A stretch of DNA of 64,000 bases, taken from contig CP092863.1 in assembly GCA_030710605.1 (NCBI GenBank), forward strand, positions 107,370,099 through 107,434,098, read 5' to 3'. Below are positions 1 to 11,041 of this stretch, piece after piece (position 1 is the first letter of the stretch; each line of letters opens with the position of its first letter). Source of the stretch: Cordylochernes scorpioides (Eukaryota > Arthropoda > Arachnida > Pseudoscorpiones > Chernetidae). The position numbers and the translations under genes were made by a program. The notes beneath the pieces were generated by a model. That model was not told the DNA's origin. It saw only the letters and a program-made list of their open reading frames with translations, and ran no database searches.

Positions 1-290
1 ATAAACGTTTAGTTTATTTTTGCTCCACTAGATGGCGCTCTGCCATATAAAAAGCACATGTGCTCGTGATCAGGAGATGTTTTTTTATTTTTAATATAAA
101 TATATATAACGCGCTATATATACATAAGAAATGAAAGTATTAAGAAAACGAATTAGAATATAAGAATAAATTAGGCATATCCTGACCACTAACATGAATG
201 TGTTTTTTTTTAGATTTCTGTTCCACTAGATGGGGATCTGCTATCTGAAAAGCGCTCATGTTAGTGGTCAAGAATATTTATTTATTTATT
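1..290. repeat. Two MITE-like hairpin repeats
   Basis: This stretch has no gene. It holds two copies of a short hairpin repeat whose centre reads like CACTAGATGGCGCTCTGCCA. The second copy is bounded by inverted arms at 183-196 and 257-270 (CATGTTAGTGGTCA and its complement). Related copies lie near 14185-14255, 36215-36265, 31510-31580 and, more distantly, 33280-33360, 47425-47560 and 61375-61500. The hairpin form and dispersed copies point to a non-autonomous element; the superfamily is not clear. Confidence 0.55.
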
Positions 291-394
291 TATTTTATTT
301 GTAAGTATATAACAAATGCCATTTTAACGCTGCTTATTTTTATTTAAATAAAGAGGAAATTTCCGAATTGTGTGTTCTTTCATCTTATTAAAGG

Positions 395-520
395 TACAAA
401 GCTACATTTGTAAATGCAAAAGTCAAACTGGTATCTACATAGGTAGACATATGGTGTACTTACGGTAAGAACAGTCTACAAATACTACTCACCATGATTA
501 TCATGGTCTGTACAAGGTAT
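395..520 (+). repeat. 3' fragment of the tRNA-derived SINE
   Basis: This matches the body and 3' half of the SINE seen complete at 21630-21928: the segment resembling ACATTTGTAAATGCAAAAGT, the pair of TCTACA/TGTAGA motifs, and the 15-nt palindrome CCATGATTATCATGG near 492-506. The tRNA-like head is missing, so it is a truncated, inactive copy. Confidence 0.75.
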
Positions 521-527
521 ATATATA

Positions 528-1285
528 TGTTATATTAAAATATTATTCTATTTAAAAGTATATTTCATAGATTTAAATACTCTGCTAAATCGACCGCCAG
601 AGGTCACACTACCCCTATAAAAACTCGTTGTTGTTCTATCCCAATGGTCGGCTCAAAACTGTTGTACATTATGTAAATAATCTTTTCTTTTCCTTATTCT
701 ACTCTCCTTTAGCCAGGCATTACTTTTATCAAATTATGTTATTTTATATATTCCTTTATCACAATTAAAGCAATTACTGATCAAAACCATATTATTATTT
801 TTATTTCAAGATTATTCAACAACGACTGCACCGCCATAGCTTAATCCTCAAGATAACCAAAATTAAGATAATCTCAACAATTCTAAATACAAGCATAATA
901 TATTTTTTTCTTTATATAAGATATATATATGTGTGTTATAAAAAAAAAGAGATTTCTGCTTGATTTTGGTTATCTTGTGGATTATGCTATGGTAATGCAG
1001 TCGTGGTTAAAATCTTGAATGTAAAATAAAAATAGTAAAGATTAGAAATAACTTTAATTGAGCTAAAAGAATATAAAAAAAACATAATTTGATAAAAAGT
1101 ACTGCCTGGCTTAAGGCGTAAGAATAAAAAAATGAAAATCTTATTTACATAATGTACAAAAGGTTTGAGCCGGCCAACGGGGAACAACAACAATGAGTTT
1201 TTATAGGGGAAGCGTGACCTCTGGCGGTCGATATAACAGAGTATTTTATATATGAAATATATTTGAAAAACATTTTTATATAACA
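528..1285. repeat. Foldback pair of an LTR-like repeat
   Basis: A repeat of roughly 350 bp occurs here twice, head to head, around a centre near 906 (left arm from 528, right arm ending at 1285). Each arm starts TGTTATAT, then has the conserved block TCGACCGCCAGAGGTCA, a TATA-like box (CTATAAAAACTCGTTGTTG), a CATTATGTAAATAA block and an AATTAAAG or AATAAAA block before CCACGACTGCA. Single copies lie at 10064-10390 and 35663-36010. The TG start, TATA box and late A-rich signal resemble a solo LTR, but I could not define a clean CA end. No convincing coding sequence is present. Confidence 0.6.
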
Positions 1286-1295
1286 TATATATGTT

Positions 1296-1462
1296 GAACG
1301 ACATTTGAAAATTATCCCCCATTGTGTTTCTTTTAAACAAAAAATCGAAATTTATTTTAAGGAGAAATAGGTTATTATAAATAACCACCTATTTCTCCTT
1401 AAAATAAATTTCGATTTTTCGTTTAATAGAAACACAATGCGGGATAATTTTCAAATGTCGTT
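1296..1462. repeat. Palindromic MITE
   Basis: A near-perfect inverted repeat centred at about 1378. Arms run outward from GGTTATT/AATAACC through TTTCTCCTTAAAATAAATTT to GACATTTGAAAATTATCCC. Single-arm relatives lie at 31582-31700 and 58110-58250. Inverted arms with dispersed half copies are typical of foldback or MITE elements. Confidence 0.65.
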
Positions 1463-1808
1463 CTACAATCATTAGCAGCATTATATTGTATTATATATAT
1501 ATATATATATATGACATAATAAAAATATAATTTTTATTATTCATTAATATAATTATATTTTAAATAATCATAGAATTAACACAGAGTTAATTTTTAAAAT
1601 CCTTAACAAAAGGAGTACAACCCAAGATGTTTTTTGTATATACTTAGATTATATTTATAAAATTATATGTATGCAAACTTTTTGTTCTTAAACTATAATC
1701 ATTAAAAAAAATACAATTTTGAATATAAAAGTTATCATTTCACTTCAATCCACGACTGCATGAATGAATTGGTAACGTACCTAAAATACATCTTTTTTAT
1801 GACATATA
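1463..1808. other. AT-rich spacer
   Basis: AT-rich DNA with an AT dinucleotide run near 1493-1512. I see no gene or repeat structure in it. It ends with the TATA target duplication of the LTR element that starts at 1809. Confidence 0.6.
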
Positions 1809-2401
1809 TGTAGTATATTTTGACATAGATAAATCACAATCTTCTTCTAATACTTATAATTACCCCATATCTATATAAAATATGTATCAAACTTGTAATA
1901 ATAGAAGTGACAATAAAATAAAGATGTAGAGGTAGACGACGCGACAAAAGTCCAGACGACAAAGGCCAGACATGATAAACAACCCAGACTAACAGGTGTT
2001 TATGCTAATGAGTTCATTCCCCCGTCAGCAGGTGGCCGAACACGTGGCCAGACATAATTAATAACCCAGCGCTTGACAGGTGGCGTGATTACGGGAACCA
2101 ATCAGAACTCGCCGCCATCTGCGAGCGTCTCATATAAAAGCCCCCCAAGATTGGGACAAAGTTAGTTGTTCAGTTAGCTGTTTTCAGAGCCACGCCGTTA
2201 TACGGTCGGGTCTCTCACCCCTATCCGCGATGTAGGCATCCGCGGCGCCCGTGGTTCGACTTGCCTTCGTCCGTGGTCTGCCTCTACCTTCTTGGAGTTA
2301 CCATCAAGACCTGCCTCTGTCTCTTGCTGTCCCAGTGCGGGAATCCCATCACGCACCCACTACCACGACTGCCCAGTACATTCCACCTCGGGATTACTAC
2401 A
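1809..2401 (+). repeat. 5' LTR of non-autonomous element 1
   Basis: Begins TGTAGTATATTTTG and ends GGGATTACTACA, the first member of the direct-repeat pair. It contains a promoter (CCAAT box and TATA box, listed separately), which fixes the transcription direction as plus. An open frame runs from the LTR into the interior without a stop. Confidence 0.88.
2096..2140 (+). promoter_or_regulatory. LTR promoter: CCAAT box and TATA box
   Basis: AACCAATCAG at 2096-2105 is followed about 27 bases later by CATATAAAAG at 2131-2140. Initiation would be expected about 25-35 bases downstream, near AGTTAGTTGTTCAGT. The same pair occurs in the 3' LTR and, inverted, in the LTRs of copy 2 (ATTGG near 49502 and TTTATATAC near 49472), so it is conserved in the family. 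Confidence 0.7.
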
Positions 2402-2422
2402 GAACCCGTTAAAGTCGACAGG

Positions 2423-2692
2423 ATGACTGAGGACAGCAGTATGCAGAGGATGATGGAGGTCAGGGACGACTACTTCGCGGATGCCCTCACCAACATGCAA
2501 CTCCACTGCGACGAACTAGTAAGCCGCCTAACAGACGCCATTCGGGGGCTAGCCATGCCTCGTGCGGAGGAAGCCCTCATCTCCCCTTTCGACGGATCCC
2601 ACACAACAAGCAGCCTTTTCCAAACAACCATCTCCAGAGATCAACTCCAGCCAGCATCAGCCATTTCAAGGTACTTTAAACTTTGTTTCTGA
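2423..2692 (+). CDS. Short conserved protein of the non-autonomous LTR element
   Basis: An 89-residue frame from ATG 2423, just inside the 5' LTR. It starts MTEDSS and contains the core FADALTNMQLHCDELVSRL followed by TDAIRGLA. The second element (minus strand, 54264 down to 54013) encodes a clearly related peptide with ADALTNMQPHCDELVSRL and TDAIRGLA. Codon use is GC-richer than the surrounding AT-rich interior, and substitutions between copies keep the frame over the core, which favours real coding. I chose this ATG because both copies have MTED here, although the frame stays open upstream into the LTR in both (ITHPLPRLPSTFH is shared). At 2670/2671 the sequence TTTCAAG/GTACTT could be a splice donor. 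The acidic, helix-like core could belong to a small Gag-related or coiled-coil protein; I recognise no family. Confidence 0.55.
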   Translation: MTEDSSMQRMMEVRDDYFADALTNMQLHCDELVSRLTDAIRGLAMPRAEEALISPFDGSHTTSSLFQTTISRDQLQPASAISRYFKLCF

Positions 2693-3452
2693 CATTTTCC
2701 CCATAAATTTTATACTTGTATTTTCACTTTAAGCATTTTAAAATCAATTATAACCTTTCTTATAACATTTTTATCCAAATTTTAAAACTTTCACACTCTC
2801 ATTTATCATTTTTACTTTATTTTAATCAAATTATAAATTTTAATTAATCATTTTCAATTTTATTATTAAAAATATTCAATCACGCATTTTTGCCAATTTA
2901 TTAATCTTACATGCCTTTCTTAAATTCACCTAAAATGGCATTATCCGAATATGCAACTTTCAACTTCACATAAAAAATCATATTATGTTTTAATTACTCG
3001 AATCATATTTTCTAAACTTATTTGTGTGTTTTTTCTAATACCTTATTTATGGCCATAGTATTAATAATTAAATTTATTACGCTCTTTAATTTACTTAACC
3101 TATTACTATTTCAATTGATATTTCTCAATATTTAAAAGTTTTAAAAATTAGTCCTAGGTTTGTATTCTTATAAATATCAATTTTAAATTATCTCATCTCA
3201 AAATGTGCCTCCCATTTTTCCCACAATTACAAATACAACTATAAATGTAATAGGCGAAAACTAAATAACATACCATAAAATTTCCATATCCCATTGCATT
3301 CCATTCCTGCCTGTGTTAACTTGTTAATTACGAAACTCTACCGAATTTTGTACCCATGCCATAACCTTTTCTCAGAAAAATTTCGTAAAGTCATTATTTT
3401 ATAATTTTTCTAAACCTAATCACCGCTAATAATCTCCAATCTAACGTTTGTC

Positions 3453-3575
3453 TGAACATCTTGACGCAAAACTTACTGAGAAACTAAGGTTATTTCATCT
3501 AGATAATCCCAGAACCTCGTGGACGAAGTTAATTAAGATAGTTGACAACCAACTCAAGGACGCACTGAGCTCCGC
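3453..3575 (+). CDS. Possible second coding block of the LTR element
   Basis: A short open stretch reading SEHLDAKLTEKLRLFHLD then about 20 more hydrophilic residues, within an otherwise AT-rich interior. The equivalent place in copy 2 (minus strand, about 53220 down to 53150) reads SKHLNAKLTEKLR before diverging, so the start is conserved at the peptide level. It could be a downstream exon of the frame at 2423 or a remnant of an older gag. No start codon or clear splice acceptor supports it. Confidence 0.3.
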
Positions 3576-3639
3576 CCTAGTTTTTTTGCTACTTCTAAAG
3601 GGGTGGAATGACCGTTGTACCCACCATTAGCAGCCTGTC

Positions 3640-5540
3640 AATCATTCAATTATAGGCCTTCCATACTTCTCTTAGCCTTCTCTATTAGCCTTCTATGCCT
3701 TCGTTCTAACCTCCCCTCGTCCATTGCAGAGTTCCTGTTTGCCGATTTTTTTTATTTACGCCCAGGTCGCCGTCCCAGCATTCTTTATTTCATTCTTTTT
3801 TCCTCAAACCCGGGTTCAATCAATCACCGACAGCAGTGCAACTCTTGAGACACCATCTCTTTTTAACCTCTCTTAGAAAATATTTCTTTCCCATATTCCC
3901 CCATTACCTACCTCTCCTTCGATCTTCACGCCTTTTGCCTATCTGATCTAATGCTACTTACAGAACATCTTGAGATTGCTGAACCTTGAAAACAATACTT
4001 CGCTTCTAAGCTCGTAGTGCAGGGCAGGACTCCTGAGATGTCCTTTGCAGAAACCAATTCAGACCTTCTTCCTTTATTCCTCACTGCGTCACTACCTATC
4101 GCAAACCTTTTGCTTAAGTCAATTTTCTTTTATATTTTATTTTACTTTTATTATCTCTACTTCTCCTCCTTCCTGTATTACATCCCTGAAACTATGTTGT
4201 AAATACTTAAGGCACCTTAAGTAACAAAAAACTGTAACTAGTATACCAACTTTCCCAAATATTTACTTTCGCTATTGTGTGTGTTTACTTTAAATTTATC
4301 CTTCCTATGTACTCCTCTTATATATTTTTGGTAGTTTTATAATATTATATCAGTGTGTCACCACTACTCCCCTTTATCTTTATTTTTATTCTAGTAACTA
4401 ATTTTTGTGCCCCAAATTATTTCCCATTTAATAGGTTTGCTAGCTTTTCTCTCATTTAATTGTAAATAGACTTACCATTTTACTAGTTTTGTGGTGTTGG
4501 AATTTGTTTTTTAACTTACAGATGTAGATAAAATATTTCACTATTAATCGATAATATCATTTTGTTTATTAATCAACATTAATGCCTTAAACTACCAATC
4601 AACCCTTTATATATTATTACCTTTAATATTTTTATTTTCTCTTTTTCTCATCATGTTCAGACTTAGCATTTTACAACTTCAACTATCTTAGGCACCATTT
4701 AAAAAACCTACAACTAACAATATTTATAATATTTCTTGAACAGATAAAACGTTTATCATTTTATTTTTCTTAATAGATTTTCAAAACGTTATTTTTGACG
4801 CTTCCCTTACAACCTCTTAACTCTATCCCATGAACCTTTCCTCCCAACCTTTCCCTCCATCAAGAGTTTATTGTTCGTCAGCCATTTTCTTTTTTTTTTA
4901 TTGATTAACCTAACTAGAAGACCCTTCCTCGCTGTACATCTCCCAACAGTGAGCTCAGGAGACCCAGTTAGTTTTTTTTTTCTCTCATCGTCCGGCTCAT
5001 CATTTTTTCATTTTTCAACTTTTCTTTTCACCACACAAGCCGGACACAATCAAAATTGACAACAATAAATCTCTTACACCCACCTCTCCTTTTCCGCATC
5101 CTTCAAGCCTCCAACCTTCCAAGGGATTCCAGTTCGCCGAACATTTTTGTTTTTTTTTCATTGATTAATCCGACTGGAACAATCCTTCCTCACTATACCA
5201 TTCCCAATAATGAGTTCAGGATATCCAGCGCGATATTTTTTTTTTCTCATCGCCCGACGCATCATATCAATTCATCATATTTTCAACTTTTCACTTTTTT
5301 TTTCTCTCATCATTCAACCGGGCATAATCATTATGGACAACAGGGATCCCTCTTACCTCTACCTCTCCCTTTTACCTCCATCAGTCTTCCCACCTCTTCT
5401 CACTGTCTGAGCTAATGATGCAGACGGATTGTCTTAGACCTTCTGTTAATGAAAACAATGCCTCACTTAAACAAGTTCGCATTGCATTGCAGAATGTTTG
5501 GGATACTACTTTTGCAGAAACATGCTCAGATACCCCTTTC
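3640..5540 (+). repeat. Pyrimidine-rich degenerate modules inside LTR element 1
   Basis: The interior contains repeated modules of roughly 220 bp built from a T-run, TTGATTAAYC, CTTCCTC, a GAGYTCAGGA block, a second T-run with CTCATCG, and CAACTTTTC. Clear units start near 4890 and 5150. A longer motif ending TTTTGCAGAAAC followed by TCAGA occurs at both 4045-4075 and 5510-5535. Copy 2 holds the same modules inverted at about 50100-52160. Open frames here are low-complexity F/S/L translations and I do not treat them as genes. Confidence 0.6.
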
Positions 5541-5915
5541 CCTTTTTCAACCTTAGCGTCACATTATACGTTCAGTTAATAAACTAACTAAATATTTTTC
5601 TCCTCTCATCTTTTATGCAATAAGATATTATTTTCCTTGTACGATTCATTTTAACATATTTAACATTTTGTGTTATATACTTTCCCTTAATCTTTTATCA
5701 TTCATTTTGTGCGTTTTTATTTTTATAACCGTGATTTTTTCATTGATACACCACCATTACAACATCTTTCTCTGTTTAACTTGTAACTTTATAATAATAT
5801 TAACTAATTTGTATACAAATTATTTCTTTTATTTTTTTTTTATAATAGGTTTGTTAGGTTATCATTCATTACATGTCATTCCCCCAATCAAACCTTCATC
5901 ACCGGGGACACATTC

Positions 5916-6508
5916 TGTAGTATATTTTGACATAGATAAATCACAACCTTCTTCTAATACTTATAATTACCCCATATCTATATAAAATATGTATCAAACT
6001 TGTAATAATAGAAGTGACAATAAAATAAAGATGTAGAGGTAGACGACGCGACAAAAGTCCAGACGACAAAGGCCAGACATGATAAACAACCCAGACTAAC
6101 AGGTGTTTATGCTAATGAGTTCATTCCCCCGTCAGCAGGTGGCCGAACACGTGGCCAGACATAATTAATAACCCAGCGCTTGACAGGTGGCGTGATTACG
6201 GGAACCAATCAGAACTCGCCGCCATCTGCGAGCGTCTCATATAAAAGCCCCCCAAGATTGGGACAAAGTTAGTTGTTCAGTTAGCTGTTTTCAGAGCCAC
6301 GCCGTTATACGGTCGGGTCTCTCACTCCTATCCGCGATGTAGGCATCCGCGGCGCCCGTGGTTCGACTTGCCTTCGTCCGTGGTCTGCCTCTACCTTCTT
6401 GGAGTTACCATCAAGACCTGCCTCTGTCTCTTGCTGTCCCAGTGCGGGAATCCCATCACGCACCCACTACCACGACTGCCCAGTACATTCCACCTCGGGA
6501 TTACTACA
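5916..6508 (+). repeat. 3' LTR of non-autonomous element 1
   Basis: Direct repeat of 1809-2401, same length. Differences seen: one base in the CACAATC/CACAACC block and one in CTCACCC/CTCACTC. It is followed by TATA, completing the target duplication. The sequence just before it (ATCACCGGGGACACATTC) is conserved in copy 2 but is not a classical polypurine tract. Confidence 0.88.
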
Positions 6509-6654
6509 TATATATATATATAGTGTAAAAACTATATAATAAAAATATAACAGTGATTCTACATTTAAAGCTTAAGGAGCAAACTGATAAGAATGATAAA
6601 TCATATCATGTAGATTTGGTTAGATTAGCAAGCTAAATCTAAATTAATTATAAA

Positions 6655-8225
6655 AATAAATAGTTGTATAGTTTTATAGTTAAGTATTTTATTAAAATTA
6701 TCTTCATTATTTTGATTATTTAAATTCAAATTATAAAATTTGTAAAATGTTATTATTTAGTATAGATAGAGCGAAAAAAAATTCTTTACTTCTAAAACAT
6801 CATCTAGTTAATTATATATTTATAATTGATAACAATAAAATTTAACAACGTAACGTCTTTTGTATCGGCTTTTACACGTCATTTAGACATACTCTAATCC
6901 TATATATAGAATAATAGAAGTGAGAATATATATGATAGTTAGAAAAAAGAGAGAAAGACAGAACCATGCACTTTTAATCAAACTAATAATAAGAAAACAA
7001 AAAGTTTTGTAAAGAAGGTAGATAAGATTGTTAGTATATATATATATATTTTTATAATTTTATATTTTATCCTTTTTTTTTAAATGATTTTTTATTTTTT
7101 TTTATTTTAAAATATGAATATAAATAGTTGTATTTAGTAATATATCTATATTATTAATTAACTTTTATTATAAGTTTGGTTATTATGTTTTGAAACCCTA
7201 ATGGTAGACCAGACATATACAGAAAAAATTTAAAATTGGAGTAATTATTGAAAAAAGAGATCTGCTGAACCGGGAATTCTCAAATAGAAATTCAGCGGCG
7301 TTTCATCCCTTCTCTATTACGTCATAGATCTCTTTTCAACCGGATTTTATGTGTTAATATAAAGTTATTTCAGTGAAACATTTATATGAACATATATAAC
7401 AAATTCCATTAACAAGCTCCAATCGTGACCTACCTTGCCCGCGGCGTCTTCAACTGTAAACATCTTGTTAATGGAATTTGTTATATATGTTCATATAAAT
7501 GTTTCACTGAAATAACTTTATATTAACACATAAAATCCGGTTGAGAAGAGATCTATGACGTAATAGAGAAGGGATGAAACGCCGCTGAATTTCTATTTGA
7601 GAATTCCCGGTTCAGCAGATCTCTTTTTTCAATAATTACTCCAATTTTAATTTTTTTGTATATGTCTGGTCTACCATTAGGGTTTCAAAACATAATAACC
7701 AAACTTATAATAAAAGTTAATCAATAATATAGATATATTACTAAATACAACTATTTATATTCATATTTTAAAATAAAAAAATTTAAAAAATCATTTAAAA
7801 AAAAAGGATAAAATATAAAATTATAAAAAAATATATATATATACTAACAATCTTATCTACCTTCTTTACAAAACTTTTGTTTTCTTATTATTAGTTTGAT
7901 TAAAAGTGCATGGTTCTGTCTTTCTCTCTTTTTTCTAACTATCATATATATTCTCACTTCTATTATTCTATATATAGGATTAGAGTATGTCTAAATGACG
8001 TGTAAAAGCCGATACAAAAGACGTTACGTTGTTAAATTTTATTGTTATTAATTATAAATATATAATTAACTAGATGATGTTTTAGAAGTAAAGGATTTTT
8101 TTTCGCTCTATCTATACTAAATAATAACATTTTACAAATTTTATAATTTGAATTTAAATAATCAAAATAATGAAGATAATTTTAATAAAATACTTAACTA
8201 TAAAACTATACAACTATTTATTTAT
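6655..8225. repeat. Palindrome 1, centre about 7440
   Basis: Two arms of about 760 bp are inverted complements around a 47-nt loop at 7417-7463. The innermost stem is CCATTAACAAG / CTTGTTAATGG. Arms include the blocks GAACCATGCACTTTTAATC, ACCCTAATGGTAGACCAGAC and GCTGAACCGGGAATTCTCAA. The loop is GC-rich in an AT-rich setting; read on the minus strand it has an ATG, nine further codons and a donor-like GTAGGT. Confidence 0.85.
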
Positions 8226-8246
8226 ATGTATATATATATATAATAA

Positions 8247-9925
8247 TAATAAATAGTTGTTTAATTTTATAGTCCAGTTTTGTTTTAAAATTATCTTCAC
8301 TATTTTGATCAATTAAATTTAAATTATAAAATTTGTAAATAGTTATTATTTAGTAGAGATAGAGAAAAAAAATCTTTTACTTCTAATACATCATCCAGTT
8401 AATTATATATTTATAATTAATAACAATAAAAATTAACAACGTAACGTCTTTTTCATCGGTTTTTACACGTCATTTAGACATACTCTATCCTATATATAGA
8501 ATAATAGAAGTGAGAATATATTTAATATTATAAATTTTAGTAGTTAGAGAAAAGAGAGAAAGACAGAACCATGTACTTTTAATCAAACTAATAATAAGAG
8601 AAAAAAAAAGTTTTGTAAAGAAGGTAGATAAGATTGTTAGTATATATATATATATATTTTTATAATTTTATATTTTATCCTTTTTTTTTTTTAAAGATTT
8701 TTTGATATTTTTTTATTTAAAATATGATTATAAATAGTTGTATTTAGCAATATATCTATAATATGAATTAACTTTTGTTATAAGTTTGGTTATTATGTTT
8801 TGAAACCCTAATGGTAGACCAGACATACACAAAAAAAATTAAATTGAAATAATTATTGAAAAAAGAGATCTGCTGGACCGGGGATTTTCAAATAAAAATC
8901 CAGCTGACATTTCACCCCTTCTTTATTATGTCATAGACCTCTTTTAAACCGGATTTTATGTGTTAATATTAAGTTACTTCAGTGAAACATTTATATGAAC
9001 AGATATACCAAATATAATTGTTAACAAATTCCAACTGTAAACCTACCTCGTCCGCGACGTCCTCCATTGTGACCATCTATTTCCAGAAATAGATGGTCAC
9101 AATGGAGGACGCCGCGGACGAGGTAGGTTTACAGTTGGAATTTGTTAACAATTATATTTGGTATATCTGTTCATATAAATGTTTCACTGAAGTAACTTAA
9201 TATTAACACATAAAATCCGGTTTAAAAGAGGTCTATGACATAATAAAGAAGGGGTGAAATGTCAGCTGGATTTTTATTTGAAAATCCCCGGTCCAGCAGA
9301 TCTCTTTTTTCAATAATTATTTCAATTTAATTTTTTTTGTGTATGTCTGGTCTACCATTAGGGTTTCAAAACATAATAACCAAACTTATAACAAAAGTTA
9401 ATTCATATTATAGATATATTGCTAAATATAACTATTTATAATCATATTTTAAATAAAAAAATTTCAAAAAATCTTTAAAAAAAAAAAGGATAAAATATAA
9501 AATTATAAAAATATATATATATATATACTAACAATCTTATCTACCTTCTTTACAAAACTTTTTTTTTCTCTTATTATTAGTTTGATTAAAAGTACATGGT
9601 TCTGTCTTTCTCTCTTTTCTCTAACTACTAAAATTTATAATATTAAATATATTCTCACTTCTCTTATTCTATATATAGGATAGAGTATGTCTAAATGACG
9701 TGTAAAAACCGATGAAAAAGACGTTACGTTGTTAATTTTTATTGTTATTAATTATAAATATATAATTAACTGGATGATGTATTAGAAGTAAAAGATTTTT
9801 TTTTCTCTATCTCTACTAAATAATAACTATTTACAAATTTTATAATTTAAATTTAATTGATCAAAATAGTGAAGATAATTTTAAAACAAAACTGGACTAT
9901 AAAATTAAACAACTATTTATTATTA
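8247..9925. repeat. Palindrome 2, centre 9084-9085
   Basis: Arms of about 835 bp meet at ATCTATTTC-CA-GAAATAGAT with a 2-nt spacer, and I saw only scattered mismatches. It is a diverged copy of palindrome 1. The apex is GC-rich on both sides and on the plus strand reads ATGGTCACAATGGAGGACGC followed by a donor-like GTAGGT. Such long, nearly spacer-free arms would form a very stable cruciform and are normally unstable, so either the insertion is young or this is a propagated structure. Confidence 0.88.
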
Positions 9926-10063
9926 TAATTAATTTAGATTTAGCTTGCTAATCTAATCAAATCTACTTGATATGAGTTATCATTCTTATCAGTTTGCTCC
10001 TTTAGTTTTAAATTTGGAATCACTGTTATAATTTTGTTATATAGTTTTTACACTATATATATA

Positions 10064-10390
10064 TGTTATATTGATGTATTATTTTATTTAAAATTATATT
10101 TCATCGATTCAAATACTCTGTTAAATCGACCGCCAGAGGTCGCTGTTTTCACTATAAAAACTCATTGCTGTTATTCCCCGATGGCCGGCTCAAACCTTTT
10201 GTACATTATGTAAATAAGTTTTTGTTTTCCTTATTCTACTCGCCTTAAGCCAGGCATTACTTTTATATATCAAATTGTTTTTATATAAATTCCATGGGTT
10301 CAATTAAAGCAATATATGATCAAGACTATTTTTATTATTATACTTTCAAGAATTTTAACCACGACTGCATTACCATCAACATGATCTAAA
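10064..10390 (+). repeat. Single copy of the LTR-like repeat
   Basis: Same repeat as each arm at 528-1285: starts TGTTATAT, has ACCGCCAGAGGTC, CACTATAAAAACTCATTG, CATTATGTAAATAA, AAGCCAGGCATTACTTTT and CCACGACTGCATTACC. It directly follows the composite foldback element. Probably a solo LTR or a related non-autonomous unit. Confidence 0.6.
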
Positions 10391-11040
10391 ATACAACAGA
10401 AAATATCTTCTTTAAAATATATATAAATAGTAGGGATAATAGAAATAAGAAATATATGTGCACTTTAGAGATATAATAATGAAGAATTATAATGTATATT
10501 TAGAAGAAAAATAAATCATTACTCTTTTAAATTATTTAAAATATTGAAATAATATTTTTGTTGAGTTATAGTTGAGGCGTCTGTGAGACCAATTCAAATA
10601 TTTATTATTATAAATATTTAAAATAGCCGTTTGTCTTTTTTGAAACTTTGTTTTTAGAACTATTTACATATTTAAAAACTAAATTATAAATAAGCCATGT
10701 CTATTATATATAAGTGTAGTTATAAACCTTTTATAATTTATATATATATTCAACACCATATACAAATTTAATATTTTATAGAAAAATTATTCTCAAACGT
10801 AGATTTTAATATTTATATTACAAACAAAATAAGGGTATCTGTATTTTAAAATAGTGTGGGAGTAAAAACTAATGTTTTATTATTGAAATATTTAAGGAGT
10901 TTTAAATATTTATATCTTTTTAAAATTATAAATTTACACAATTTTTAGAGCGAATTTTTAATGATCAATTTCGTCTGATGTATATTTTAATCTCGATGTA
11001 AGAGTGAAATATTGTAAATATTTTCTCTTTAAATATATAC
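10391..11040. other. AT-rich spacer, nothing recognised
   Basis: AT-rich sequence with no open frame of note, no inverted arms and no similarity that I can see to other parts of the window. Confidence 0.55.
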
Positions 11041-11041
11041 A

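Larger units (their letters stand above)
1809..6508 (+). mobile_element. Large non-autonomous LTR retrotransposon, copy 1
   Basis: Two 593-bp direct repeats (1809-2401 and 5916-6508) begin TGTAGTAT, end ATTACTACA and differ at about two bases that I could see. They are flanked by TATA on both sides (1805-1808 and 6509-6512), a 4-bp target duplication. The 3.5-kb interior carries only a short conserved frame near its 5' end and no protease, integrase or reverse transcriptase, so it must be moved in trans. Its size class matches LARD-type elements. A second family member lies on the other strand at 49236-54741. The sequence right after the 5' LTR (GAACCCGTTAAAGTC) is conserved between copies but is not a usual tRNA 3'-end complement, so the primer is unknown. 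Confidence 0.85.
6518..10057. mobile_element. Composite foldback element with twin palindromes
   Basis: An outer inverted repeat (about 6518-6655 against 9925-10057; arms share GTGTAAAAACTATATA, GCAAACTGATAAGAATGA and TTAGCAAGCTAAATCTAAAT) encloses two large palindromes in tandem. They are paralogous to each other. No transposase frame is visible. The most economical reading is a terminal-inverted-repeat or foldback element that doubled by a replication or recombination error. The outer TIR begins within ten bases of the LTR element's target duplication. Confidence 0.75.

Noticed and set aside
987-1388. 133-residue minus-strand frame
   Set aside because: Spans a foldback arm and the neighbouring palindrome, with AT-rich composition and no domain.
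4871-5985. Phenylalanine/serine-rich frames in LTR element 1 resembling membrane proteins
   Set aside because: They come from T-runs and repeated modules; the modules are not kept in frame between units or with copy 2.
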